This document shows positions 49,857 through 60,400 of a DNA stretch of 64,000 nucleotides, one piece after another. Within the stretch, counting starts at the first letter, position 1; each line of letters opens with the position of its first letter. The position numbers and the translations under genes are program-made. The stretch covers positions 62,001 through 126,000 of the forward strand of contig NZ_KE384387.1 of assembly GCF_000425485.1 (NCBI RefSeq), given 5' to 3'. The notes under the pieces were generated by a model that ran no database searches, had not been told where the DNA came from, and saw only the letters and a program-made list of their open reading frames with translations. Origin of the DNA: Flavobacterium tegetincola DSM 22377. GTDB lineage: Bacteria > Bacteroidota > Bacteroidia > Flavobacteriales > Flavobacteriaceae.

Positions 49857-49908
49857 AGCCCCGATTGCAGTGGTTCCGATTTTTCATCGGAAAGAACGGA
49901 AAGCGGGA
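49857..49908. repeat. REP-like hairpin element between nuoH and nuoI
   Basis: The core hairpin is TTCCGAT (49874-49880), loop TTTTC, ATCGGAA (49886-49892), bracketed by AGCCCCG (49857-49863) and GCGGGA (49903-49908), of which CCCG and CGGG pair. The order TAGCCCCGAT, hairpin, GCGGGA resembles a dispersed intergenic repeat I recall from flavobacterial genomes. The rest of 49723-49965 shows no gene. Confidence 0.6.
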
Positions 49909-49965
49909 ACAGGGAAACCAAATACAAGAGTACGATTCGCTCCAAAAAAATTAAAATAATACGAT

Positions 49966-50511
49966 ATGTCTATACAAACGATGTCACTGTCGGGAAGCAA
50001 AAAAGAGGTTTCGAACAAAAAGATGACTTTTTGGGAGAGCTTGTATCTCGTGGCGATTGTTAAGGGTTTATTTATTACCATTAGCCACTTATTTAAGAGA
50101 AAAGTGACGATAAGATATCCAGAAGTAGTACGTTCTAGAAGTGATATTTACCGTGGTCAACACATGTTGATGCGTGATGATGAAGGTCGCGAACGTTGTA
50201 CGGCTTGTGGATTGTGTGCTTTGTCTTGTCCTGCAGAAGCGATTACGATGAAAGCGGAAGAACGTACTGCAGACGAAGTACATTTATACCGCGAGGAAAA
50301 ATATGCTTCGATTTATGAAATCAATATGTTGCGATGTATTTTCTGTGGATTGTGTGAAGAAGCATGTCCGAAGGAAGCGATTTATTTGACAAAGTCGAAA
50401 GTATTGGTTCCTGCTAGTTACGATAGAGAGGAATTTATTTTTGGAAAAGATAAGTTGGTCATGCCGCTTGAGGCTGCGATTGCAAATGGTAAATTAAAAA
50501 ACGTAAACTAA
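49966..50511 (+). CDS. nuoI: NADH-quinone oxidoreductase subunit I
   Basis: Ferredoxin-like subunit with two [4Fe-4S] clusters (N6a, N6b) linking NuoG to NuoB. The 181 residues have an N-terminal amphipathic stretch (TFWESLYLVAIVKGLFIT), GQHMLMRDDEGRERCTACGL with CTACGLCALSCPAEAI near residue 80, and CIFCGLCEEACPKEAIYLT near 120. Its stop overlaps the nuoJ start by one base. Confidence 0.97.
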   Translation: MSIQTMSLSGSKKEVSNKKMTFWESLYLVAIVKGLFITISHLFKRKVTIRYPEVVRSRSDIYRGQHMLMRDDEGRERCTACGLCALSCPAEAITMKAEERTADEVHLYREEKYASIYEINMLRCIFCGLCEEACPKEAIYLTKSKVLVPASYDREEFIFGKDKLVMPLEAAIANGKLKNVN

Positions 50512-51032
50512 TGTCTACAGTACTTATTATATTTTACGTCTTATCAGCAGTTACATTATCGACTGCATTTATGACGATCTTCAGTAGAAATCCCATTCAC
50601 AGTGCTATTTATTTAGTGATCTGTTTTTTCTCCATTGCGGGACATTATTTACTTTTTAATGCGCAATTCTTAGCTTTGGTTCACATTATAGTTTATTCTG
50701 GAGCAATTATGATTTTATTGCTTTTTACTTTAATGTTGATGAATTTGAACAAAGAAGACGAAGTACATAAACCAAGGTTAACACGTTTGGGAGCTGTATT
50801 TTCTGTTCTTGCAACGTGTGGAATATTGCTTTCCATCTTTCTTCGTTCAAAACCAATTATGGGTGATTACGATACTACAGGAGAAGACTATCAATCCATC
50901 AAAGTTTTAGGTAAAGTATTATTGGACCAAGATAACGGCTTTATGATTCCGTTTGAATTTGTTTCTGTGCTTTTACTTGTTGCAATGATTGGTGCGGTCT
51001 TATTGTCTAAAAAAGAAAATTCAGCTAAATAA
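50511..51032 (+). CDS. nuoJ: NADH-quinone oxidoreductase subunit J
   Basis: Membrane subunit with five helices in 173 residues. Visible are [20 protein letters not shown] near the N-terminus, [40 protein letters not shown] near residue 65 (conserved pi-bulge helix) and [20 protein letters not shown] at the end. It lies two bases before nuoK. Confidence 0.95.
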   Translation: MSTVLIIFYVLSAVTLSTAFMTIFSRNPIHSAIYLVICFFSIAGHYLLFNAQFLALVHIIVYSGAIMILLLFTLMLMNLNKEDEVHKPRLTRLGAVFSVLATCGILLSIFLRSKPIMGDYDTTGEDYQSIKVLGKVLLDQDNGFMIPFEFVSVLLLVAMIGAVLLSKKENSAK

Positions 51033-51034
51033 TT

Positions 51035-51355
51035 ATGGATAACGTTTTAAACCACATAGGTATTGAAAATTATATATTCCTTTCGGTAATCCTTTTTTGT
51101 ATTGGAGTATTCGGGGTATTGTATAGAAGAAACGCCATCATCGTTTTTATGTCAATTGAAATTATGTTGAATGCCGTGAATTTATTGTTCGTTGCTTTTT
51201 CAACGTACCACCAAGATGCAAACGGACAAGTGTTCGTTTTCTTTTCGATGGCAGTTGCAGCAGCGGAAGTTGCAGTAGGATTAGCAATTTTAGTAGCTGT
51301 GTTCCGAAATATCGGTTCGATTGATGTGGCTAATTTAAAAAACTTAAAAGGATAA
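51035..51355 (+). CDS. nuoK: NADH-quinone oxidoreductase subunit K
   Basis: Three-helix membrane subunit of complex I, 106 residues. Family sequences are [40 protein letters not shown] with the conserved Glu of the proton path, and [20 protein letters not shown] with the second Glu. It lies six bases before nuoL. Confidence 0.97.
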   Translation: MDNVLNHIGIENYIFLSVILFCIGVFGVLYRRNAIIVFMSIEIMLNAVNLLFVAFSTYHQDANGQVFVFFSMAVAAAEVAVGLAILVAVFRNIGSIDVANLKNLKG

Positions 51356-51361
51356 TTTTCA

Positions 51362-53245
51362 ATGGATACTACTTTAGCTTTAGTTTTAATATTAGCACCG
51401 CTGTTCGGGTTTTTACTTAATATTTTCTTCGGAAAACAATTGGGTAAAACACTTTCAGGAGCAATTGGAACCTTTACGGTTATCGTTTCTTTTGCGGTAA
51501 CACTTTATTTCTTTTTAAATATTACAGAAACGAATCAAGCCATTCAAGTTAAATTATTTGACTGGATTGCGATTAGTGATTTCAAAGTGGACTTCGGATT
51601 TTTGTTAGACCATTTATCTTTATTATGGTTGATGTTCGTAACAGGAATTGGCGCCTTGATACACTTGTATTCGATTAGTTACATGCACGACGACGAAAAT
51701 ATGCACAAGTTTTTTGCTTATTTGAATTTGTTCGTGTTCTTCATGATTTCATTAGTAATCGGAAGTAACTTACTTATCATGTTTATTGGTTGGGAAGGCG
51801 TTGGACTGTGTTCGTACTTATTAATTGGATTCTGGTATAAAAACCAAGATTTCAATGATGCGGCAAAGAAAGCGTTTATCATGAACCGTATTGGTGATTT
51901 AGGTTTGCTTGTTGGAATTTTCATTGTAGGATTTGTTTTCAAAACAATTGATTTCGCTGAATTGAAAACAATCGTTTTAGCTGGAACAATGAATAACGAA
52001 ATGTGGATTACGATTGCAGCAATTGCTCTATTTATTGGAGCAGCTGGAAAATCGGCACAAATTCCGTTATATACATGGTTGCCTGATGCAATGGCGGGAC
52101 CAACTCCGGTTTCTGCATTAATTCACGCGGCAACAATGGTAACAGCGGGTATTTTTATGATTACACGTTTGTACTTCTTATTTGATTTAGCTCCGCTAGT
52201 TCAAGATGCGATTGCAATAATTGGTGCAATTACTTCTTTAGTAGCTGCGACAATTGCTTTAGTCCAAACTGATATTAAAAAAGTTCTTGCCTATTCTACT
52301 GTTTCGCAGTTGGGATTGATGTTTTTGGCTTTAGGAATGGGTGCTTATGAAATTGCCGTTTTCCACGTAATTACACATGCTTTCTTTAAAGCTTGTTTGT
52401 TCTTGGGTTCGGGTTCAGTAATTCACGCTTTACACAACGAGCAAGATATGCGAAAAATGGGCGGTTTGCGTAAAGCAATGCCTATTACATTTATCACCAT
52501 GTTGTTATCGAGTTTAGCGATTTCAGGAATTTTTCCTTTAGCAGGTTTCTGGTCGAAAGATGAAATTTTAATGACTGCATTTCATGGTAATCCTGTTTTA
52601 TGGGTTATTGGTTCATTGGCTTCTATATTCACCGCTTTCTATATGTTCCGTTTAATGTTCTTGACGTTCTTCAATGATTTCAGAGGAACAGAAGAACAGA
52701 AAAAGCACTTACACGAAAGTCCGGCTTTAATTACTTTTCCATTAATTGTTTTGGCAATTCTTGCTACAGTTGGAGGTTTAATTAGCTTGCCTGGAAATTC
52801 TTGGTTGAATCATTATTTAGCTCCTTTTTTCCCAAACAAAGAACACATCGCTCACGCTTTAGGTCAAACAGAATATATCTTGATGGCCATTGCAACTGTT
52901 GGTGCTTTAGTAGGTATTGGCGTAGCTTATGCAAAATACATGAAACAAAATCAGGTTCCTGGTGCTGACGCAACATTTACTGGTATCAGTAAAGTTTTGT
53001 ATAACAAATATTATGTTGATGAAATTTATGATGCAATCTTTGTAAAACCAATCAATGCTTTGTCTAACTTTTTCAGAGATTTCGTGGAAGTAGGATTATC
53101 TGCTTTTGTATTTGGTTTTGGAAAAGTAGCGAACGAGTTGAGTTTTCAAGGTAAAAAATTACAAACGGGCAGTATCGGTTTTTACTTGTTTATCTTTGTT
53201 ATCGGCTTCTGTGCAATCATTTCATACTTATTTATAGAATTATAA
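51362..53245 (+). CDS. nuoL: NADH-quinone oxidoreductase subunit L
   Basis: Largest antiporter-like proton-pumping subunit, 627 residues, with the long lateral helix at its C-terminal end. Motifs include FIGWEGVGLCSYLLIGFWYK near residue 140 (Glu of TM5), KSAQIPLYTWLPDAMAGPTP near 230, ALIHAATMVTAGIFMITRLY near 252 with conserved His, and HVITHAFFKACLFLGSGSVI near 335. nuoM follows after ten bases. Confidence 0.97.
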   Translation: MDTTLALVLILAPLFGFLLNIFFGKQLGKTLSGAIGTFTVIVSFAVTLYFFLNITETNQAIQVKLFDWIAISDFKVDFGFLLDHLSLLWLMFVTGIGALIHLYSISYMHDDENMHKFFAYLNLFVFFMISLVIGSNLLIMFIGWEGVGLCSYLLIGFWYKNQDFNDAAKKAFIMNRIGDLGLLVGIFIVGFVFKTIDFAELKTIVLAGTMNNEMWITIAAIALFIGAAGKSAQIPLYTWLPDAMAGPTPVSALIHAATMVTAGIFMITRLYFLFDLAPLVQDAIAIIGAITSLVAATIALVQTDIKKVLAYSTVSQLGLMFLALGMGAYEIAVFHVITHAFFKACLFLGSGSVIHALHNEQDMRKMGGLRKAMPITFITMLLSSLAISGIFPLAGFWSKDEILMTAFHGNPVLWVIGSLASIFTAFYMFRLMFLTFFNDFRGTEEQKKHLHESPALITFPLIVLAILATVGGLISLPGNSWLNHYLAPFFPNKEHIAHALGQTEYILMAIATVGALVGIGVAYAKYMKQNQVPGADATFTGISKVLYNKYYVDEIYDAIFVKPINALSNFFRDFVEVGLSAFVFGFGKVANELSFQGKKLQTGSIGFYLFIFVIGFCAIISYLFIEL

Positions 53246-53255
53246 TTTTCGACTA

Positions 53256-54692
53256 ATGGACATATCTTTATTATTAATTATACTTTTAGTTGGCGCTATA
53301 GCAACCTTTTTAGCGGGAGACAAAATGGCTTCGAAAGTCGCTTTGTTCTTCGGTCTGGTTTCTTTAGGGTGTACACTTTACTTATTGAGCCTTTTCAATG
53401 CTGGACAAAACCTTGACCTTACGATGGCTTGGATTACAAAACCAGTTATCTCTTTTTCATTAAAAGCAGACGGTTTAGCATTTGCAATGTTATTATTGAA
53501 CGGAATTTTAACACCAATCATCATTCTTTCCTCTTTTGGAAATGAAGTTAAAAATGCTAAAAATTTCTACGCATTAATTTTATTCATGTCGTTTGCTATG
53601 GCGGGAACCTTCTTGGCGTCAGACGGACTTTTATACTACATCTTCTGGGAATTGGCATTAATACCGATTTACTTTATTGCATTAATTTGGGGTAATGGAG
53701 ATGCTGAAGAACGCAAAAAAGCAGTAGTCAAATTCTTCATTTATACATTAGCAGGTTCATTGTTCATGCTAACGGCTTTCATTTACCTTTACAGTAAAGC
53801 GGGAAGTTTCCAACTTGAAGCATTATACAATTTAGACCTTTCGGCAGACGAACAATTATGGATTTTCTTGGCATTCTTCTTTGCTTATGCAGTGAAAATT
53901 CCATTAATCCCTTTCCATACTTGGCAAGCAAATGTATACCAAAAAGCACCAACTGTTGGAACCATGCTTTTATCAGGAATCATGTTGAAAATGGGATTGT
54001 ACAGCGTAATCCGTTGGCAACTGCCTATCGCTCCAATGGCGGCGAAAGAATATATGAATATCTTCATCGGATTAGGAATTGCTGGAGTTATTTACGGTTC
54101 GATTGTGGCTTTACGCCAAAGAGACATCAAGAAATTATTAGCTTACTCTTCGTTGGCACACGTTGGATTAATTGCAGCGGGAACGTATGCTTTGAATTTG
54201 GACGGATTTCGTGGAGCAGTTTTGCAAATGATGGCACACGGATTTGTAGTAGTAGGTTTATTCTTTGCTGCTGAAATCATCTACCGAAGATTAGACACAA
54301 GAATTATTTCAGAAATGGGTGGAATTAGAACTCAAGCACCAGCATTTGCTTCGATGTTTATGATTTTAGTTTTCGCATCAATTTCATTGCCATCTACATT
54401 CAACTTTATTGGTGAATTCACAGTACTTTATGCATTGTTCCAAGTGGATATGTGGTTTGCGATTCTTGGTGGTTTGACCATTATTTTGGGAGCGTATTAC
54501 ATGTTGAAATTATACCAACATTCCATGTTAGGCGAAACAAATACTAAAATTTTCAAAGACGTAACTTTTAGCGAAGGACTAGTAATGGTATCCATTATCG
54601 GAGTAATTATGTTTTTCGGATTCTATCCGAAACCATTGACTGATTTGATTACGCCTTCTTTAGAAACAATTTTATTACAAATAAATCGATAA
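53256..54692 (+). CDS. nuoM: NADH-quinone oxidoreductase subunit M
   Basis: Second antiporter-like subunit, 478 residues, about 14 helices. The family motifs are LLYYIFWELALIPIYFIALI near residue 125 (functional Glu), VKIPLIPFHTWQANVYQKAP near 212 with Lys and His, LAYSSLAHVGLIAAGTYAL near 290, and MAHGFVVVGLFFAAEIIYRR near 320. nuoN follows after 15 nt. Confidence 0.97.
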   Translation: MDISLLLIILLVGAIATFLAGDKMASKVALFFGLVSLGCTLYLLSLFNAGQNLDLTMAWITKPVISFSLKADGLAFAMLLLNGILTPIIILSSFGNEVKNAKNFYALILFMSFAMAGTFLASDGLLYYIFWELALIPIYFIALIWGNGDAEERKKAVVKFFIYTLAGSLFMLTAFIYLYSKAGSFQLEALYNLDLSADEQLWIFLAFFFAYAVKIPLIPFHTWQANVYQKAPTVGTMLLSGIMLKMGLYSVIRWQLPIAPMAAKEYMNIFIGLGIAGVIYGSIVALRQRDIKKLLAYSSLAHVGLIAAGTYALNLDGFRGAVLQMMAHGFVVVGLFFAAEIIYRRLDTRIISEMGGIRTQAPAFASMFMILVFASISLPSTFNFIGEFTVLYALFQVDMWFAILGGLTIILGAYYMLKLYQHSMLGETNTKIFKDVTFSEGLVMVSIIGVIMFFGFYPKPLTDLITPSLETILLQINR

Positions 54693-54707
54693 TCCTTAAA
54701 TTCAAAA

Positions 54708-56075
54708 ATGACAACATTAATAGCAATTACAGGTTTAGGGGTTTTATGCCTAATATTTGAAATTTTCAATTTAAGAAAAGGAATTATTCCCGTAACAATT
54801 ATTGGATTATTGGCCACGTTAGGGCTAACAATGTCGGAATACGGAACGGAAGCTTCCTACTACAACAACATGATTGTGGTAAACAACTTTTCTGTAACTT
54901 TTTCAAGTTTGTTTATCATCTTGACTACGTTTATTGTAGCGATGAGTCACAATTTTTACAGCAATCATCCGACAAAAATATCCGATTTTATTGCCATCAA
55001 AATATTCATCCTTGCGGGTGCAATTGCAATGGTTTCTTTTGGGAATTTAGCAATGTATTTCCTAGGATTAGAAATTTTATCCATCGGATTATATGTTTTA
55101 GCAGCGAGCGAGCGTTTGAGTCTAAGAAGTAACGAAGCTGGTATGAAGTACTTTTTAATGGGTGCTTTTGCTTCTGGTATTGTTTTATTCGGAATTTGTT
55201 TGGTTTACGGAGCAATGGGAAGTTTTGACGTAGCTGAAATTGCATCGTTATCCCGTTCTGCCGAATTACCAGCTTGGTTTTTCATCGGAGTAGTAATGAT
55301 CGTTATTGGAATGTTGTTTAAAGTTGCAGCGGTTCCTTTCCATTTTTGGGCTCCCGATGTGTATGAAGGTTCACCGGCTTTAACTACGGCAACAATGAGT
55401 ACATTGGTAAAAGTGGTAGCAATGGCAACACTTTTCAAATTACTTGTAGTCTTAAATGCTGAAATGACTTACGCGTTTCAAATGGTAATTGTAGTACTTT
55501 CTATCGCATCGATGACTGTCGGAAATATTATGGCTTTGCGCCAAAATAACGTAAAAAGAATGTTGGCTTTCTCTGGAGTTTCGCACGCTGGATTTATGTT
55601 GATGACATTATTATCATTAAGTACAGCAGCAGGAACGCTATTGTATTATACTGCAGCGTACTCTTTAGCCGGAATTGCTGCGTTTGCTGTAATTCTTTAT
55701 GTTTGCAGACACAATGAAAACGAAGACATCGTCAATTTCCACGGTTTAGGTAAAACAAATCCTGTTTTAGCAGCAGTATTAACTGGAGCTTTATTATCAA
55801 TGGGTGGTATTCCAATATTCTCTGGATTTTTTGCTAAACTATTCTTGTTCAGCAATACCATTGAATCTGGCTATTTATTCTTGGTAATCATTGCTGTAAT
55901 CAACTCCATCATTAGTATTGGATACTACTTCAAATTGATTCTAGCAATGTACGGAAAAGAACCAAATGAAGAACGTACTGCAACTCCAGTCCTATATTAT
56001 GCAGTTGCTGTAATTGCAATTCTATTAAATATTGCAATAGGTTTCTTCCCTTCATTGATCATGGATTTAATGTAA
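54708..56075 (+). CDS. nuoN: NADH-quinone oxidoreductase subunit N
   Basis: Third antiporter-like subunit, 455 residues. Motifs are MYFLGLEILSIGLYVLAASE near residue 115 (functional Glu), LFKVAAVPFHFWAPDVYEGS near 200, and VKRMLAFSGVSHAGFMLMT near 283. It is the last nuo gene and is followed by a strong terminator, giving a complete set of 14 subunits (A-N). Confidence 0.97.
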   Translation: MTTLIAITGLGVLCLIFEIFNLRKGIIPVTIIGLLATLGLTMSEYGTEASYYNNMIVVNNFSVTFSSLFIILTTFIVAMSHNFYSNHPTKISDFIAIKIFILAGAIAMVSFGNLAMYFLGLEILSIGLYVLAASERLSLRSNEAGMKYFLMGAFASGIVLFGICLVYGAMGSFDVAEIASLSRSAELPAWFFIGVVMIVIGMLFKVAAVPFHFWAPDVYEGSPALTTATMSTLVKVVAMATLFKLLVVLNAEMTYAFQMVIVVLSIASMTVGNIMALRQNNVKRMLAFSGVSHAGFMLMTLLSLSTAAGTLLYYTAAYSLAGIAAFAVILYVCRHNENEDIVNFHGLGKTNPVLAAVLTGALLSMGGIPIFSGFFAKLFLFSNTIESGYLFLVIIAVINSIISIGYYFKLILAMYGKEPNEERTATPVLYYAVAVIAILLNIAIGFFPSLIMDLM

Positions 56076-56090
56076 GATTTGAATTATATA

Positions 56091-56130
56091 AAAAGTAAAA
56101 GCCATTCTTTCGAATGGCTTTTACTTTTTT
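56091..56130 (+). terminator. Terminator of the nuo operon
   Basis: A 17-bp perfect stem (AAAAGTAAAAGCCATTC with GAATGGCTTTTACTTTT), loop TTTC and a T run. It starts 15 nt after the nuoN stop. The A-rich left arm means it can also act on the opposite strand. Confidence 0.95.
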
Positions 56131-56200
56131 ATAGTGTTAATCCAATAGTTCAAATTACAATTCACAAAAGTCTATTTATTGAAAGATATAAATAAAAATA

Positions 56201-56256
56201 AACCATTTAGATATTAAGAAATATTAAGTCTTAACAACCTTAATATCTTAATGGTT
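56201..56256. repeat. 18-bp inverted repeat between the nuo terminator and the LLM oxidoreductase gene
   Basis: AACCATTTAGATATTAAG (56201-56218) and CTTAATATCTTAATGGTT (56239-56256) are reverse complements with one mismatch. The 20-nt loop contains the small palindrome TTAAGNCTTAA. It lies 30 nt past the stop of the LLM gene (minus strand). Confidence 0.7.
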
Positions 56257-56285
56257 CAAAAGTAAATATTAATTTTTTAAGATTT

Positions 56286-57275
56286 TTATCTAAGCGCTTC
56301 TTTCAAAATTTCCAATGACCTCATCTTCGCCACCTCATCATAAAAATAATTCGTTACCATTAATTCATCAATGTTGGAATCTTCAATAAAACCTCCTAAA
56401 TTTTCTCGTAAACGTTCTTTGTCTCCGATAAATGTGCAAGCCAACATATTCTCCACCATCGCACGAACTTCTGGAATTTGATACGAATCCGGTAATTCTC
56501 CCGCAGGTTGAAGCGGACTTCTTGAATTAGTCACAATTCCGGTAAACATTCTCACTAAACTCGTCGCGTTGAAATTGGCTTCATCATTGGTTTCTCCACC
56601 AATAACATTGACGCAAGCCATTACATGCGGTTTTGCCAATTGCTCTGACGGTCGGAAATTGTTTCTGTAAATGGCAATCGCAGGTCGGAATTGTGCTGGA
56701 GCGAAATGAGCCGCAAACGCATAAGGCAATCCCAATTGAGCAGCCAAATAAGCACTATCCGTACTTGAACCTAAAATCCACAACGGAATATCTAAACCTT
56801 CTGCGGGAAAAGCACGAACGGCAGCTGTACTGTTTTCACTACTGAAATACTTTTGCAACTGTTTTACATCTGATGGAAACGCCATCGACACATCTTGTGC
56901 ATTTCTGCGTAATGCCATAGCGGTATTTTGGTCGGTTCCAGGAGCGCGTCCTAAACCCAAATCTATTCGGTTAGGGTAAAGTGTTTCCAAAGTTCCAAAT
57001 TGTTCCGCAATAACAAGCGGACTGTGATTGGGCAACATGATTCCGCCCGAACCTACTCTAATACTATTTGTTTTTCCAGCCACATGACCAATTAAAACCG
57101 AAGTTGCGGCACTTGCTATGTTAGCCATATTGTGGTGTTCCGACATCCAAAAGCGTTCAAAACCTAATTCTTCCGCTTTCTGTGCAAACCGGACCGTTTC
57201 TTCAATCGCTGTCGTTGCCGTTCCACCTTGTTTTACTACAACTAAATCTAATATTGAAAGGGGTATCTTTTTCAT
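56286..57275 (-). CDS. LLM class flavin-dependent oxidoreductase (luciferase-like)
   Basis: Bacterial luciferase-like monooxygenase fold using FMN or F420, 329 residues. The YhbW-like subgroup is indicated by [20 protein letters not shown] at the N-terminus, [20 protein letters not shown] near residue 42, [20 protein letters not shown] near 77, [20 protein letters not shown] near 103, and the [20 protein letters not shown] stretch near 163. The substrate is unknown. A TAATTTTG box on this strand (57280-57287) lies only five bases before the ATG, which would make the message nearly leaderless. Confidence 0.92.
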   Translation of the reverse strand: MKKIPLSILDLVVVKQGGTATTAIEETVRFAQKAEELGFERFWMSEHHNMANIASAATSVLIGHVAGKTNSIRVGSGGIMLPNHSPLVIAEQFGTLETLYPNRIDLGLGRAPGTDQNTAMALRRNAQDVSMAFPSDVKQLQKYFSSENSTAAVRAFPAEGLDIPLWILGSSTDSAYLAAQLGLPYAFAAHFAPAQFRPAIAIYRNNFRPSEQLAKPHVMACVNVIGGETNDEANFNATSLVRMFTGIVTNSRSPLQPAGELPDSYQIPEVRAMVENMLACTFIGDKERLRENLGGFIEDSNIDELMVTNYFYDEVAKMRSLEILKEALR

Positions 57276-57382
57276 TTTACAAAATTAAGCAACAAAACAA
57301 TGTTTGTGTCTTAAGAGATTGCTAAAGTGAATGCAATGGCAATAACAATGACAATTTCAATAGATACATATAGATTACAAAG

Positions 57383-57413
57383 AAAATCCCGATTACAAAA
57401 CTGCAATCGGGAT
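57383..57413 (-). terminator. Terminator of the first T9SS giant-protein gene
   Basis: ATCCCGATT (57386-57394) pairs with AATCGGGAT (57405-57413) around ACAAAACTGC. On the minus strand it ends in a short T run, 24 nt after the stop. The hairpin and flanks are identical to the one at 61541-61572. Confidence 0.8.
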
Positions 57414-57436
57414 CCTAAATAATCTAGTACTGTATA

Positions 57437-60400
57437 TTAATCCACAATAAACTTACGAACTTGTTTCAAATTCGTATCCCTTGTGATTTCAATAAGGTAC
57501 ATTCCTTTTGCCAAACTTCCTACATTAATACTGGTTTGCTGCGTATTATTTGCTGAAAGCCTTAAAACTGTTTTTCCAATTACATCATAAACCACGATTT
57601 TTGATACATTTTCATTCGTGCCTTGAAGATTGATATTCAACATCGAACTGGTTGGATTTGGATACAACAAAATATTGTTTGATGAAAAATCTTGCGTTCC
57701 TAAATCAATTTCAAATTCAGATAAAAAAGTATTAGTAACCACCATTGGATTCAAATCGAAGTAGATTTTTGCAAAATTCGGAATGACATCTCCTCCTTGA
57801 AAACCTGATTTTACTTTTACTTTGAACGTTAAATAACCTTTACTTAAATCAGCACTTTCTAAATCACTTGGCAAATAAATGAAATCAAAATTCCAAATCA
57901 ACTGATTTCCAATTCGTTCCATCGTATAATTGTGACTTGCACTTACCATTCTTACACTTTCTTCATCCAATTGAGCATCTAATATATCTTGCACACGAAT
58001 ATTATTCACACTTACCGTTGCTTTGTTTTCAAAGTAAATGGTATAATACAAATATTCCTCTTGAGTAAACGTATTGGTGTTCAATTTAGTTCCGTGCGCT
58101 TCTATTTTATAGATAAAATTAGCTTCATTGACTACCGCTTGCGAAATTTGAAGCGAGTCGTTACTAGAATTTGTGTCCCCAGTCGATGACGAGATGGAGA
58201 TGTTGCTTGATAAAGTACTATTTTCGTTCGTCTGTTTTGCCGCAGGAACATTAATTTGAATAATGAAAGAACGCGTTTCAAAAGGAGCTAGATTACTAAA
58301 ATTATAGGTGAATCCAGTTGGAGTCAATTCAACTCCACTTTCAGTTGTAGAAATGGTTGCCGAGGCAGCTTTTGTATAATTGATTACGCCAGAAGCGGCA
58401 CTAGTCCCTACGTTTTTATACACTACTTTATTGGCATAACTGGAACCAGCAACAGGTTGTCCAATTGGAATAATGGTAACTGATAAATCACTAAAACCTT
58501 GAATTTCGGTAATTGGGAAATACAAAGTTTGAGTACCACTTCCCACTGGAATTGATATGTTTTCAAAAGAAGTTGCTATAGAATAATAACTGGCAAATTC
58601 GGGTTGGATATTATAGGAAATATCATAACTATTTAAGGGATTTTCATCGTAAATTATATGAGTCCCAGTAGAGGAAGAGCTAATTATATTTTCGCCTGTA
58701 TCATTTAGTTGGTAAACAAATGATCCATTAGTAAAACTAGCTTCTGAAGCCTCTCTAATTCCATTATTATTGGAGTCTATGAACGAAATTAATTCTATTT
58801 TATCCGAACATTGTGGCGGTCCAGCAGAAAAACTTCCTGCTTGAATGAAAACTGCTGAGTCAAAACCCGAATCTTGTCTGTCAGCTATCACTAGTTTAAT
58901 ATGATACGGATTGTTTGGAATAATGACACTTGAAGCCGACATTACTTTAGTTTGACCATTAAAGTTTATCGGGGCAACTTGTTGGTCGAGACCATCATAG
59001 AAATGATCGAAGAGATTTGAATTACTAGAAGCGCAACTTGAATTATTTTCATTATTTCTGATCGTTACAACCGATATAGGTAAATTAGTTCCAGGAACAA
59101 CAGCTAAATTTTTAGTTTGGCCTGTAGTTAAATCCGTCAATAAAAATGCAAATGCATCGGCATACCCACATTGATAAACGCCATATTCTTCAGATGCAAA
59201 TAGGAAATTAAAACTCATAAATTCATTCTGACTTGTAAAATCAAATTCCACTTTTGTAGCATTTGTCGAAGACATAGATTGACCTGTTGCTGCAAGAATG
59301 ACTGCTTCCAATTCTGCATCACCTCCCGCTCCACCAGCATTAAGCGTAGTACCATTTGGACCTCCAACATCTGCTGCCTTTCCCGTAGATAAAACAATAC
59401 CAGATTGAAGTGGAAAAAGTGGATTTGTATTCGTGAAATAACCTATCCCGTTTGTTTGCGAAGTTGTTCCTGTGCTTGAAGTAATATTTGAAATATTCAT
59501 ACAAGGACTATTGACTAAAACATTGTTTACAAGTTCTGCGGTGGAAAATTCTGTTGAATTTGCTTCAAGTGGCGTAAAAGCGGCCAATACCGTAATTTGC
59601 AATTCATTTAAAGTGTAATTTGCCGTTTTTGACCATACTCTGATTTTATACTTTTGACCAATCGTTAAATTTTCCGCAGTACTAAAGTTATCGTCACTGC
59701 AATATTTCAAAACTATATTTTCGCAGTCTCCATTTTCAAAAACTGCATGCATTAAATCAGTGTATTCTTCTTTAAGATTTATAAAATGCTTGCTGCTAGT
59801 TGCGGTAAATTTATACCAAATATCGTCATCAGCTACTCCATCACAAGTATTAATTTGCGGTGAAAATGTAGCTCCAGTAGTAGTACCAGAAACATACGCC
59901 GTTTCTACATTAAGGTTGCTCACAGGGATTTCTATCGCATTTTGACAATCGTCATTTGCCACGAATGGTTGAGGCAATGTCGTAATGCAGACTTCAAAAT
60001 TACCATTTGGATTGTTCCAGTTTGCATTTTTCAGTGAAACTGCAATTTTGTAAGTAGCACCTACAACTAGATTTGACATCACTGTCCCATCGTTGCTGCA
60101 AATCAATTGGGTCAAATTACCACAATCTGCACCTGAATAAGCAGTGAACTGAAAATAATCAAACCAACTTATTAAATCTGTCGAAAGCGAAACAGCATGC
60201 ATCGTATTTGTAGCCACAAAACTATACCAAACATCGCCCGATTGGGCTCCTGAACATGTATTGTTTGCGGAAGGAGTTGCTCCATACGTACTTCCTACAA
60301 CCCACTGAAGACAACCGGAACCGGGATTCACCGGTACAGAAATAGCAGCAGAGCAATTATTATTTACGGGAGTAGTTTTAAAAGTTGCAGCATTTAAAAT

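Noticed and set aside
49763..49945. 60-codon minus-strand frame in the nuoH-nuoI gap
   Set aside because: It spans the REP-like hairpin and has no recognisable features; open by chance.
53858..54274. 138-codon plus-strand frame
   Set aside because: Out-of-frame shadow of nuoM, with Cys/Arg/Ser-rich composition and no start context.
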